Under the pieces are notes generated by a model. The model had not been told where the DNA came from. It ran no database searches and worked only from the letters and a program-made list of their open reading frames with translations. A DNA stretch of 64,000 nt from Gemmatimonadota bacterium (GTDB lineage Bacteria; Gemmatimonadota; Gemmatimonadetes; Gemmatimonadales; Gemmatimonadaceae): NCBI GenBank assembly GCA_021324775.1, contig JAJPIM010000036.1, forward strand, positions 1 through 64,000, written 5' to 3'. Both the position numbers and the translations under genes were made by a program. Positions 43,657 to 51,700 of the stretch are shown here, piece by piece. Each line of letters begins with the position of its first letter. Position 1 is the stretch's first letter.

Positions 43657-44774
43657 CATCGGCGGGCGACGGATTGCGATGGCTGATTACGTGGGGGCTG
43701 ACAGGATGCGCCGTTCTCGAACGGCGCCTGCTGCCCTCGACGACTGGCGCATTTGCCGGGCCGGCTCGGACATACGCTGGGCGGGTTCTGGCGCGAGCGG
43801 CGGTCGTGTGCGCGGGGTTCGTGGCGCTGGCGGCAGGACCTGCACGGCTCGGAGCGCAGCAGTATCCCAATTGCTTCAGCCAGGGGTCGGCGGCGACCGA
43901 CGAGCACCGTCTGCGGGTGCTGGCGGGCAAGCCGGAGTCGATCGACTTCATCACGCCGCACATCACGGACTCGCACGATCTCGATCTGCCGTATCCGCAC
44001 TCGCCATTCGTCTGCATCGTCGAGTTGCCGCGGTGGGCGCCGGTGCACGTGGGCGGTCTCTCGATCGATCTGTCGCCGACCAAGCACGTCGTGTGGCTGC
44101 TGATCGCGTCCATCCTGTGCGTCGCGACCCTGTTGTCCGCCGCGGCATTCCATCGGCGCCGGACCGCCGATCCGGGCGTGGCAGGCGGCTTCTCGGCCGG
44201 CATCGAGGCGCTGGTGTTGTATCTCCGCCAGACCGTCGTGCTGCCCAATGTGGGTCCCCACCCCGATGCGTACACGCCGTACATCCTTTCGGTGTTCTTC
44301 TTCATCCTGTTCGCCAATCTCGTCGGCCTCATCCCGTACGGGTCGACGGCGACGGGCAACATCGCCGTTACGGCGACAATGGCGATCATCTCCTTCGTCG
44401 TCATCGAGGTATCCGGGATGCGCGCCCTGGGCGCCGGATACTGGAAGACCATCGTCTACTGGAATCCGGACCTCGGCATCGTGGTGCGCATTCTCATGAC
44501 GATCATCATGACGCCGATCGAGATCCTGTCGAAGTTCACCAAGCCGTTCGCCCTGACGATCCGGCTCTTCGCGAACATGACCGCGGGGCACATTGTGCTG
44601 CTCGCGCTCATCAGCCTGATCTTCACGTTCAACAGCTATTTCATCGCGTTGGTGCCCGTCGCGATGGGTGTCGCGGTCTCGTTGCTGGAAATCTTCGTCG
44701 CGTTTCTGCAGGCATTCATCTTCGCGTTGCTGACGGCGGTCTTCATCGGCCAGATCCGGCAGGCGGCCCACTAA
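43638..44774 (+). CDS. atpB: ATP synthase F0 subunit a, with long N-terminal leader
   Basis: Subunit a forms the proton half-channels. The core has NLVGLIPYGSTATGNIAVTATMA, the essential Arg in KPFALTIRLFANMTAGH, and the C-terminal helices. Ahead of the core are about 80 residues. First comes a leader of about 45 residues, into which the dispersed palindrome is read as CAVLERRLLPSTTG (repeat at 43708-43748). Then there is a signal-peptide-like segment (VVCAGFVALAAGPARLGAQQ) and a soluble part. Starting at the ATG at 43638 (19 nt overlap) it has 378 residues. Since a signal sequence would normally be at the N-terminus, a later GTG (43807 region) may be the real start. Confidence 0.88.
   Translation: MVSAIVTSAGDGLRWLITWGLTGCAVLERRLLPSTTGAFAGPARTYAGRVLARAAVVCAGFVALAAGPARLGAQQYPNCFSQGSAATDEHRLRVLAGKPESIDFITPHITDSHDLDLPYPHSPFVCIVELPRWAPVHVGGLSIDLSPTKHVVWLLIASILCVATLLSAAAFHRRRTADPGVAGGFSAGIEALVLYLRQTVVLPNVGPHPDAYTPYILSVFFFILFANLVGLIPYGSTATGNIAVTATMAIISFVVIEVSGMRALGAGYWKTIVYWNPDLGIVVRILMTIIMTPIEILSKFTKPFALTIRLFANMTAGHIVLLALISLIFTFNSYFIALVPVAMGVAVSLLEIFVAFLQAFIFALLTAVFIGQIRQAAH
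43708..43748 (+). repeat. Dispersed palindromic element, copy 2 (inside atpB 5' region)
   Basis: GCGCCGTTCTCGAACGGCGC (palindrome, 43708-43727) and CTGCTGCCCTCGACGACTGG. It matches copy 3 at 49246 almost base for base over some 40 nt and copy 1 at 13726 in the tail. It lies in the reading frame of the atpB leader. Confidence 0.85.
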
Positions 44775-44971
44775 CCGAGGGATGGACATTTGTCGGGCGC
44801 GCGGGAGCCGCTCCCCCCGCGCGTGAGCAACTCGTAGCCGGCCGAATGGCTGGTGATACCCGTTGAGGCCCGGGCCTCGCTGACGGGTGGCGGTGTGCCG
44901 GGACGGCACCGCGGAGCATGTAGCCACCGCGAGCGGTGTGAGCCGCTCGCGATCACGACTGGAGAACTCGT
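44775..44971 (+). promoter_or_regulatory. Structured leader before atpE
   Basis: The 197 nt between atpB and atpE hold no gene but several dyads: GCGCGGG...CCCGCGC at about 44799-44823, the palindrome GAGGCCCGGGCCTC (44865-44878), and a 9-bp stem (CGCGAGCGG, 6-nt loop, CCGCTCGCG; 44928-44951) that ends 20 nt before the atpE ATG, with GGAGAA between. In Escherichia coli atpE also has a special leader that raises its translation to supply many c subunits; a similar role is an inference. Confidence 0.5.
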
Positions 44972-45247
44972 ATGACGGTCCTTGCACTCCTGCAGCAGGC
45001 TGTAGATCCCGCGGTCGCCGCGTCGCGCAGCGGTGGGCTCATGGGCGCGGGCATTGGCGCCGGGTTGGCGGCGATTGGGTCCGGTATTGGAATTGGTTTG
45101 ATCGGCGGGCGGACGAGTGAAGCAATGGCTCGCCAGCCGGAGCTGGCGGGAACGATTCAGACCGCCGCCCTGATTCTCGCCGCGCTGATCGAAGGTGTGG
45201 CGCTTTTCGCCGTCGTGATCGCGTTCATCATCCAGCTCAAGTTCTGA
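44972..45247 (+). CDS. atpE: ATP synthase F0 subunit c
   Basis: 91 residues, two helices: GGLMGAGIGAGLAAIGSGIGIG and AALILAALIEGVALFAVVIAF. The ion-binding carboxylate is E74. TM1 has no Gln and the residue after E74 is Gly, so the motif is of the H+-type, not the Na+-type. The N-terminus has about 20 residues before TM1, longer than in Escherichia coli, which could be a targeting extension. Confidence 0.96.
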   Translation: MTVLALLQQAVDPAVAASRSGGLMGAGIGAGLAAIGSGIGIGLIGGRTSEAMARQPELAGTIQTAALILAALIEGVALFAVVIAFIIQLKF

Positions 45248-45315
45248 GCTCGGCGTTCGGGGTGCGGCGGACGAGCCCGGTGCTCGTGCCGCCGGCTCCC
45301 ACCGGGAGAAATTGC

Positions 45316-45921
45316 ATGACGATCTGCATGCGTCGAATTGGTGTCGTTGGTGCAGGCGTGCTGGCGGCCGTCGCCGCTGCCGCGGGTCCACTGCACGCCC
45401 AGGAGAGCGGCTCGGGCAGAAACATCCTGACCCCGAACGGCGGCCTGATGGTCTGGACGCTGGTGATCTTCGCCGGACTTCTGTTCGTCCTGTCGAAGTA
45501 CGCGTTCCGCCCGATCACGGCCGCGGTCGCGGCTCGCGAGAAAGCGCTCGAGGACGCGCTGGAGCAGGCCAAGACGGATCGCGCTGAAGCTGCAGCGCAT
45601 CTCGCCGAACAGCGTCAATTGCTGGAGCGGGCACACGGGGACGCGCAGCGGCTGCTCGCCGAGGCCCGGACCACGGGGGACACCGTGCGGCAGCAACTGC
45701 TCGCGCAGACGCACGCGCAGCAGCAGGACCTTCTGGAGCGCGCGCGGAAGGAGATCGACGACGAGCGCATGCGGGCGATCGCCGATCTGCGTCGTGAGGC
45801 GGTGGATCTCGCGATCCTGGGTGCCGGCAAAGTGATCGAGAAGAACCTCGATGACGCCACGAACCGCAAACTGGTGGACGAGTTCCTCGCCGGGCTCAAG
45901 CCGCCGGCGCCGCGCCGGTAG
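45316..45921 (+). CDS. atpF: ATP synthase F0 subunit b with signal-peptide-like N-terminus
   Basis: 201 residues from the ATG at 45316 (site GGGAG upstream). Residues 1-32 look like a cleavable signal (RRIGVVGAGVLAAVAAAAGPLHAQ). The true b membrane helix follows (LMVWTLVIFAGLLFVLSKYAF), then the long charged helix that reaches F1 (AREKALEDALEQAKTDRAEA). A signal sequence before the anchor is not found in model F-ATPases. The atpH start follows the stop directly. Confidence 0.92.
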   Translation: MTICMRRIGVVGAGVLAAVAAAAGPLHAQESGSGRNILTPNGGLMVWTLVIFAGLLFVLSKYAFRPITAAVAAREKALEDALEQAKTDRAEAAAHLAEQRQLLERAHGDAQRLLAEARTTGDTVRQQLLAQTHAQQQDLLERARKEIDDERMRAIADLRREAVDLAILGAGKVIEKNLDDATNRKLVDEFLAGLKPPAPRR

Positions 45922-46470
45922 ATGCGCGAAGTCTCGATCGCCGCGAACTACGCGGAGGCACTCCTGGCACTGGCGCAGCAGGCGAAGGCGCCCGGCGAGT
46001 GGGGCGAGATGTTCGGGGACGTCGCGGCGGCGATCGAGCAGGATCCACGTCTCAAGCAGTTCCTCGAATCGCCGCGGGTAAGCGAGTCGCGGAAGCGGGA
46101 GATCATTGGCGCGGCGTTCGGCACGCGGATGCCGAACATGCTCGTGCGATTCCTGCAGATCCTCGTGCACAACCGGCGCCAGATGCTGATCCCGTCGATC
46201 GCCTCCGAGTATACCCGGCTGCTGGACGATCTCGAGGGGCGGATCCACGCCGACGTGACGGTTGCCCGGCCGATGGACGGGGCCGCGCAGGCGGCGCTGG
46301 CCGAGCGGCTGACGAAGACGATGGGCGGCGGGAAGCGAGTCACGCCGGTCATTCGGGTCTTCCCTGCGATCATGGGTGGTGCCATCGTGCGGATCGGCGA
46401 CACCGTGGTGGACGGATCGGTGCGGACGCGGCTGGGGCGGCTTCGCCAGCTGCTGGCGGCGGCGCAATAG
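45922..46470 (+). CDS. atpH: ATP synthase F1 subunit delta (OSCP)
   Basis: 182 residues. NYAEALLALAQQAK at the N-terminus and RVTPVIRVFPAIMGGAIVRIGDTVVDGSVRTRLGRLRQLL at the C-terminus are the delta signature. It adds F1 to the b stalk. The ATG comes directly after the atpF TAG. Next in the usual order would be atpA, atpG, atpD and atpC; here a cupin gene follows, so the operon is cut here. Confidence 0.95.
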   Translation: MREVSIAANYAEALLALAQQAKAPGEWGEMFGDVAAAIEQDPRLKQFLESPRVSESRKREIIGAAFGTRMPNMLVRFLQILVHNRRQMLIPSIASEYTRLLDDLEGRIHADVTVARPMDGAAQAALAERLTKTMGGGKRVTPVIRVFPAIMGGAIVRIGDTVVDGSVRTRLGRLRQLLAAAQ

Positions 46471-46484
46471 ACGCGAGGGCGAGC

Positions 46485-46883
46485 GTGGCGGATCCAGCGG
46501 CGCGGGTGAGCGGGCGTGTGACGGTGCGAATCGTCCCGAAGCCCTGGGGCCACGAGCTGATCTGGGCAGCGACCGACCGGTACGTCGGCAAACTGCTCCA
46601 TATTCGGGCAGGGCATTCGTTGTCCGTCCAGTACCACGAGCGAAAGGACGAGACCATCCACCTGCTGTCCGGCTCGATGATCTATCGCGTCGGCGATGCG
46701 GCGGGCGCCGAGTTGCGGGACGTGCGCCTCAAGCCCGGCGAATCGTTTCGCAACGTGCCCGGCACGGTCCACCAGATGGAAGCGCTGACCGATTGCGACG
46801 TGCTGGAGGCGTCCACGCCCGATCTCGACGACGTCGTTCGTCTCAGTGACCGGTACGGGCGGGAGGGGACCAATGCGCCCTGA
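46485..46883 (+). CDS. Cupin, mannose-6-phosphate isomerase type II-like
   Basis: 132 residues from GTG at 46485. A single cupin: KPWGHELIWAATDRYVGKLLHIRAGHSLSVQYHERKDETIHLLSG carries the His/His/Glu set of motif 1, and LKPGESFRNVPGTVHQMEALTDCDVLEAST has motif 2. It matches the isolated phosphomannose-isomerase-like cupins found next to sugar-nucleotide genes. The next gene is a nucleotidyltransferase, so the pair may act in activated-sugar supply. Confidence 0.8.
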   Translation: MADPAARVSGRVTVRIVPKPWGHELIWAATDRYVGKLLHIRAGHSLSVQYHERKDETIHLLSGSMIYRVGDAAGAELRDVRLKPGESFRNVPGTVHQMEALTDCDVLEASTPDLDDVVRLSDRYGREGTNAP

Positions 46884-46925
46884 CCCGCATGACTGCTCGC
46901 CTCATCGTTTCGGCCGAGGTGTCCG

Positions 46926-47915
46926 ATGAAAGTGATCATCCCGCTCGCCGGCAAGGGGACGCGGTTGCGTCCCCACACGCACGTGACGCCCAAACCGATG
47001 CTCTCCGTGGCCGGTAAGCCGGTCATGTCGTACCTGCTGGACGATCTCCGCACACTGGGCAGCATCGAGGAGATCATCTACATCACCGGCCATCTGAAGG
47101 AGAAAGTCGAGAGCTACGCGAGACAGGCGCTCGACGTCCGATCCGTCTTCGTGGAGCAGCAGACCCAGGACGGCACCGCCGGCGCGGTTGCCCTCGCTCG
47201 ACCGTACATCGACCAGCCGGTCCTCATCATCTTCGTCGACACGATCTTCGACGCCGACCTCTCCGTCATCGATCGCACCGATGCGGATGGGATCATCTGG
47301 ACCAAGGAAGTCGAGGACTATCAGCGATTCGGCGTGGTGGTGACCGATGCGCAGGGGTACATGACGCGCATCGTCGAGAAGCCATCGACCCCGATCTCGA
47401 AGCGCGCGAACATCGGCCTGTACTACATCCGCGACTGGCAGCTCCTCTTCGACGGCATCGACCACGTGCTGGCCTCACCGCCCAACCAGGGCGAGTTCTA
47501 CCTCACGGACGCCTTCCAGTACATGATCGAGCATGGCGCGCGGCTCAAGGTGATCGACGTCGAAGGCTGGTTCGACGCGGGCAAGCTGGACGCGTTGCTG
47601 GAGACGAACCGCGCGATGCTGGAGCGTGGGCGGGCGCGCCGTCCGGCGGACATCCCGGGCTCCACGATCGTGGATCCGGTGCACATCGAGGACGGCGTCC
47701 AGATCCAGCGTTCGCGGATCGGCCCCAACGTCTCGATCGGCGCGGGCACGATCATCGACGGGTCGGAGATTCGCGACTCGATCATCGGCGTGAAGTCGGC
47801 GATCCGCCGGTCGGTGCTCGAGAACTCACTCATCGGCGACCATGTCGTGCTGGAGGGCGTCCACGGCGACGTGACCGTCGGCGATCATTCCGAAGTGAGA
47901 ACCCGCGGGTCGTAA
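46926..47915 (+). CDS. NDP-sugar pyrophosphorylase with left-handed beta-helix tail
   Basis: 329 residues. The nucleotidyltransferase domain (1-230) has PLAGKGTRLRPHTHVTPKPML, the G-x-G-x-R-x9-K signature, and EKPSTPISKRANIGLYYIRD. The C-terminus is a left-handed helix (TIVDPVHIEDGVQIQRSRIGPNVSIGAGTIIDGSEI). It links NTP to sugar-1-phosphate; the sugar (glucose, mannose) is not determined. The gene follows the cupin by 42 nt. Confidence 0.9.
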   Translation: MKVIIPLAGKGTRLRPHTHVTPKPMLSVAGKPVMSYLLDDLRTLGSIEEIIYITGHLKEKVESYARQALDVRSVFVEQQTQDGTAGAVALARPYIDQPVLIIFVDTIFDADLSVIDRTDADGIIWTKEVEDYQRFGVVVTDAQGYMTRIVEKPSTPISKRANIGLYYIRDWQLLFDGIDHVLASPPNQGEFYLTDAFQYMIEHGARLKVIDVEGWFDAGKLDALLETNRAMLERGRARRPADIPGSTIVDPVHIEDGVQIQRSRIGPNVSIGAGTIIDGSEIRDSIIGVKSAIRRSVLENSLIGDHVVLEGVHGDVTVGDHSEVRTRGS

Positions 47916-47927
47916 GGGGCGGGCCCC

Positions 47928-49130
47928 TCAGCCGGGTGACACCAACCCGGCGGCCGAAACGATCGTGGTGAGGGCTCGGGCGAGTCCGAGCGTCCCACCC
48001 GCGTTGTCGTACCACTCGTTTGCCGTGTGCGCATCGCCGCCGGTGCCGCCGGCGCCGATGGCAACCGCCGGGATGCCGAGGCTGATGGGAATGTTGGCAT
48101 CCGTGGAGGCGGTGGCCAGGTCGGGTTCCCGGCCGATGAGGCGCGTGGCCTCGATGGCGGCGAGCACCAGCGGATCGTCGGCCGGCACGTCGCCGCAGGG
48201 ACGATCGCCGATCACTTCGATCTCGACCGCCAGCGGGCGGGTACCGGGGGCGCGCCGCGCGTTTTCCGCCGCTTCCGCCGCCAGGGCGGCCGCGCGGATT
48301 TCGCGATCGTAGCGCTCGAGGATCTCAGCCGATGCGGAGCGCAGATCGACCTCGAACCATCCCCATTCAGGGATCGCGTTGACCGCGATGCCGCCGCCGA
48401 TCCGGCCGACCGTCAAGGCGGTACGCGGTTCCCGTGGGAGCGCCTGCGCACCCAGCGTCGCGACCGCGGCGGCGGCTGCGTGCACGGGATTGGCGACGCC
48501 ATAGGCTGCCCAACTATGGCCGCCCGTGCCGCGGTACGTCACGCGAAAACGGCGGGCGCCGAGCGCACGGTGGACGACGCGTTCGTCGCCGGCGCCGTCG
48601 AGCGCAACCGCAGCCGCGACCTGTCCCACGGCGCCGGCGAAGAACGCCTTGGCTCCTCGGAGATCGCCCGCACCTTCTTCGCCAGTGGTCGCGACGAAGT
48701 CGACCGGCGTGCGGAGGCGGATCCGCACGCCGTCGATCTCCCCGGCGAGTGCGAGCATCGCCGCGAGTCCTCGGCCGTTGTCGCCGATCCCCGGGCCGGC
48801 CAGCCGCGAGCCGTCGCGGCGCACCTCGAGTGTCGTATTGGCCGGGAAGACCGTATCCAGGTGCGCGCACACCGCGACGGCCGGCCCATCCTCTGCGCCC
48901 GGGCGGCGTCCGATCACATTGCCCGCGTGGTCCGTCCGGACATCCGCGAGACCCAGCGCCGTGAACTGGCCAGAAACCCACGTCGCGCGCCGAGATTCGT
49001 CGCCGGTCGGGGCAGGGATTTCGGAGACCGCGATCTGGGTGCGTAGAACGTGCTCGTCGCGGGCCGCGAGGCGTTCGCGGGCACCAGTGAGCGCCGCGTG
49101 GACACGGGCCGCCGACGCCGAGACTCTCAC
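47928..49130 (-). CDS. M20 family metallopeptidase/deacylase
   Basis: 400 residues from GTG at 49130. Zinc ligands: H in VAVCAHLDTVFP (HxD), D in GIGDNGRGLAAML, catalytic EE in ATTGEEGAGDLRG, and the C-terminal His in GDAHTANEWYDNAGG. The dimerisation domain has GGHSWAAYG-type RYTGTGGHSW-like residues. This is the ArgE/DapE/peptidase-T group; no signal peptide, so cytoplasmic. The substrate is open. Confidence 0.9.
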   Translation of the reverse strand: MRVSASAARVHAALTGARERLAARDEHVLRTQIAVSEIPAPTGDESRRATWVSGQFTALGLADVRTDHAGNVIGRRPGAEDGPAVAVCAHLDTVFPANTTLEVRRDGSRLAGPGIGDNGRGLAAMLALAGEIDGVRIRLRTPVDFVATTGEEGAGDLRGAKAFFAGAVGQVAAAVALDGAGDERVVHRALGARRFRVTYRGTGGHSWAAYGVANPVHAAAAAVATLGAQALPREPRTALTVGRIGGGIAVNAIPEWGWFEVDLRSASAEILERYDREIRAAALAAEAAENARRAPGTRPLAVEIEVIGDRPCGDVPADDPLVLAAIEATRLIGREPDLATASTDANIPISLGIPAVAIGAGGTGGDAHTANEWYDNAGGTLGLARALTTIVSAAGLVSPG

Positions 49131-49245
49131 GAGGCTCTCATCTGCACGTTGGAGTAAATGGTTGCCGCGGCCGCGTGGCGCAAGGGTGTCAGGCGGGCGA
49201 CGTCTGCGCTGGCCACCGGCAGCGAAATGTGCGGCAACGACAGAC

Positions 49246-49287
49246 GCGCCGTTCTCGAACGGCGCCTGCTGCCCTCGACGACTGGCG
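49246..49287 (+). repeat. Dispersed palindromic element, copy 3
   Basis: GCGCCGTTCTCGAACGGCGC (49246-49265) and CTGCTGCCCTCGACGACTGG, in the 190-nt gap between ybdD and the M20 gene, both on the minus strand. It is the best match to copy 2. The rest of the gap holds nothing I can assign. Confidence 0.85.
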
Positions 49288-49320
49288 ATTGTGGGACGGC
49301 AACCACGCTACTACAAGGGC

Positions 49321-49548
49321 TCAACAGCATCGCGAGCCCGGCTGGTCGTAGCGGCGGGAGAGACGTTCGCGTGTGAATTCCTCGCGCGTCATCGGCGTCG
49401 CACCAGGGTGGCAGGCGTGCAGATGGCGCCGGTAGCGTTCGTAATCGGGGGCACCCGCAATCGTGCGAAGGGCGCGCACGAGACGCGTCATTCCCGTTGA
49501 GAGACGAGCGGGCCAGCGGCCTGACGAGCGGGTCGTTGTCGCGGGCAT
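49321..49548 (-). CDS. YbdD/YjiX family small protein
   Basis: 75 residues from the ATG at 49548, which overlaps the cstA stop by one base (TGATG). The stretch APDYERYRRHLHACHPGATPMTREEFTRERLSRRYDQPGSRCC, in parts, lines up with Escherichia coli YbdD, including the ending RCC. YbdD/YjiX accompany the CstA/BtsT peptide or pyruvate carriers. A later ATG at 49491 would give a 56-residue protein that is closer to family length. Confidence 0.85.
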   Translation of the reverse strand: MPATTTRSSGRWPARLSTGMTRLVRALRTIAGAPDYERYRRHLHACHPGATPMTREEFTRERLSRRYDQPGSRCC

Positions 49549-51644
49549 CAGTCAGCCGCCACCGGTGCGGCGCCCGGCCAACGGGCCTTGCTTGGCCGGT
49601 AGGGAATCTCCGTCGAGGCGCGCTGCGAGGTTCCGCGGAGGACGCGGATCCATTCGCGGATCGATTCCCAGAGGATTATGACCACGGACAGCAGGAAGAT
49701 CGCGGCGACTGCCGCGTCGAGGCGGTCGTTGAATGCCGCGCGCGCGGCGCCGGCAGCCGATGCGAAGCCGGGAACCGGGGTGCCGGCTGCGATGGCGGCA
49801 TCCATCAGCCGGGCGTGCGCGAGGAAGCCCAGGGCAGGGTCCGGCGAGAAGATCTTCAGGCATCCCGCGGTGCCAGTCACGACGACGAGCCAGGCGAGCG
49901 GTAGCAGTGTGATCGGTACGTACCGTGCCTTGCCCATCTTGATGATTACCGTGGTGCCGACACAGAGGGCCACGCTGGCGAGCAGTTGGTTGGAGATCCC
50001 GAAGAGTGGCCAGAGCGAGTTGATCCCCCCGAGCGGGTCGGTGATGCCCTGATAGAGAAAGTGTCCCCAGAGCGCGACGAACAGCGCACTCGAGAACACG
50101 ACCGCCGGGTACCACGATACGCGCCCGAGAGGTGCCCAGGCGTGCTTGAGGAGGTCCTGGAGCATGAATCGTCCGACCCGTGTGCCGGCGTCCAGCGTCG
50201 TGAGCAGAAACAGCGCTTCGAACATGATCGCGAAGTGGTACCAGAGCGCCATGGCCGTGGTGCTCGCGCCGCCCATGAATCCGGTGAAGATGTAGGCCAT
50301 GCCGACCGCGAGGCTCGGCGCGCCTCCCGTGCGTGACAGGAGTGTGCGCTCACCGACCTGGCGGGCGAGCGACGAGATCTGGTCCGGGGTGACGGTAAAT
50401 CCCCATGCCTGAATGGCGTGGGCGGCGGATTCCGCGGTGCTGCCGAGGGCACTCGCGGGGGCGTTGATCGCGAAGTAGACGCCGGGGGTCAGGGCGCAGG
50501 CGGCGATCAGGGCGAGCACGGCGACCATCGACTCAGTGAGCATGGAGCCGTACCCGATCATCCGTGCGTCCGGCTCGCGCTGCAGCAGCTTGGGCGTCGT
50601 GCCCGAAGCGATGAGCGCGTGGAATCCGGAGATGGCGCCGCACGCGATCGTGATGAACACGAACGGAAAGACCCGCCCCGCGAATACCGGGCCGGTCCCA
50701 TCGACGAACCGGGTAAGGGCCGGCATTTGCAGCGGCGGGAGGACAATGAACACGCCTACCGCGAGCGCCACCACGACGCCGATCTTGACGAACGCCGACA
50801 GGTAGTCGCGTGGCGCGAGCAGCAGCCACACGGGCAGTATGGACGCCGCGAGCCCGTAGCCCATGAGCCACCACGCGAGCGTCGTGGAACCGAGCGTGAA
50901 CATCGGAGCCAGGTCCGGCCGGCCGGCGACCCACCGTCCCGCGAGCAGCGCGGCGACCAGGAGTGCGACGCCGATGGCGGTGGCCTCGAGAATCCGGTCG
51001 GGGCGGAGCCATCGCAGGTAGATGCCGAGGAACATGGCGATCGGGATCGTGAGCGCGAGCGTCACCGTGCCCCAGGGGCTGGCCTTGAGCGCGTTCACGA
51101 TGACGAGGCCGAGCACCGCCACGAGAATGATCATGATCCCGAGCACCGCGACGAGCGCCGTGTAGCCGGCGACTGGTCCGATCTCATCCTTGGCCATCTG
51201 TCCGAGCGACTTGCCGTCGCGGCGGATGGATGCGGCGAGGATCACGAAGTCCTGGACCGCGCCCCCGATGGCGACACCGACGATGATCCACAGGGCACTG
51301 GGCAGGAATCCGAACTGTGCGGCCAGCGTCGGACCGACGAGCGGGCCGGGGCCGGCGATTGCGGCGAAGTGGTGGCCGAACACGATCCACCGGTTCGTCG
51401 GCACGTAGTCGCGGCCATCTTCGAGGCGTTCGGCCGGTGTCTGGCGGGTCGCGTCGAGCGCGAACACGTTCCGCGAGATGATGCGGCTGTAGAAGCGGTA
51501 AGCGACCGCGTACGTGCACAACGCGGCGGTGAGGAGCCACGCGGCACTCACCGGCTCGCCGCGAACGAGGGCGAGTACGGCGAACGCGCCGGCGCCGAGG
51601 ATGGCGATCGCGCCCCACAGGATAACCGACACCACCTTCGGCAT
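49548..51644 (-). CDS. cstA: Carbon starvation protein CstA (pyruvate/peptide transporter)
   Basis: 698 residues, an inner-membrane carrier with some 16-18 helices. RFYSRIISRNVFALDATRQTPAERLEDGRDYVPTNRWIVFGHHFAAIAGPGPLVGP (in parts) and GYGSMLTESMVAVLALIAAC are diagnostic CstA motifs. In Escherichia coli CstA takes up pyruvate and peptides when carbon is scarce. The gene forms a coupled pair with ybdD. The divergent lipoprotein gene is 56 nt away. Confidence 0.95.
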   Translation of the reverse strand: MPKVVSVILWGAIAILGAGAFAVLALVRGEPVSAAWLLTAALCTYAVAYRFYSRIISRNVFALDATRQTPAERLEDGRDYVPTNRWIVFGHHFAAIAGPGPLVGPTLAAQFGFLPSALWIIVGVAIGGAVQDFVILAASIRRDGKSLGQMAKDEIGPVAGYTALVAVLGIMIILVAVLGLVIVNALKASPWGTVTLALTIPIAMFLGIYLRWLRPDRILEATAIGVALLVAALLAGRWVAGRPDLAPMFTLGSTTLAWWLMGYGLAASILPVWLLLAPRDYLSAFVKIGVVVALAVGVFIVLPPLQMPALTRFVDGTGPVFAGRVFPFVFITIACGAISGFHALIASGTTPKLLQREPDARMIGYGSMLTESMVAVLALIAACALTPGVYFAINAPASALGSTAESAAHAIQAWGFTVTPDQISSLARQVGERTLLSRTGGAPSLAVGMAYIFTGFMGGASTTAMALWYHFAIMFEALFLLTTLDAGTRVGRFMLQDLLKHAWAPLGRVSWYPAVVFSSALFVALWGHFLYQGITDPLGGINSLWPLFGISNQLLASVALCVGTTVIIKMGKARYVPITLLPLAWLVVVTGTAGCLKIFSPDPALGFLAHARLMDAAIAAGTPVPGFASAAGAARAAFNDRLDAAVAAIFLLSVVIILWESIREWIRVLRGTSQRASTEIPYRPSKARWPGAAPVAAD

Positions 51645-51700
51645 GGGGGCGCAATTTCGGTTAGTTTATCGGCGGTCGCTAGCCACTGACGTCATCGTTC

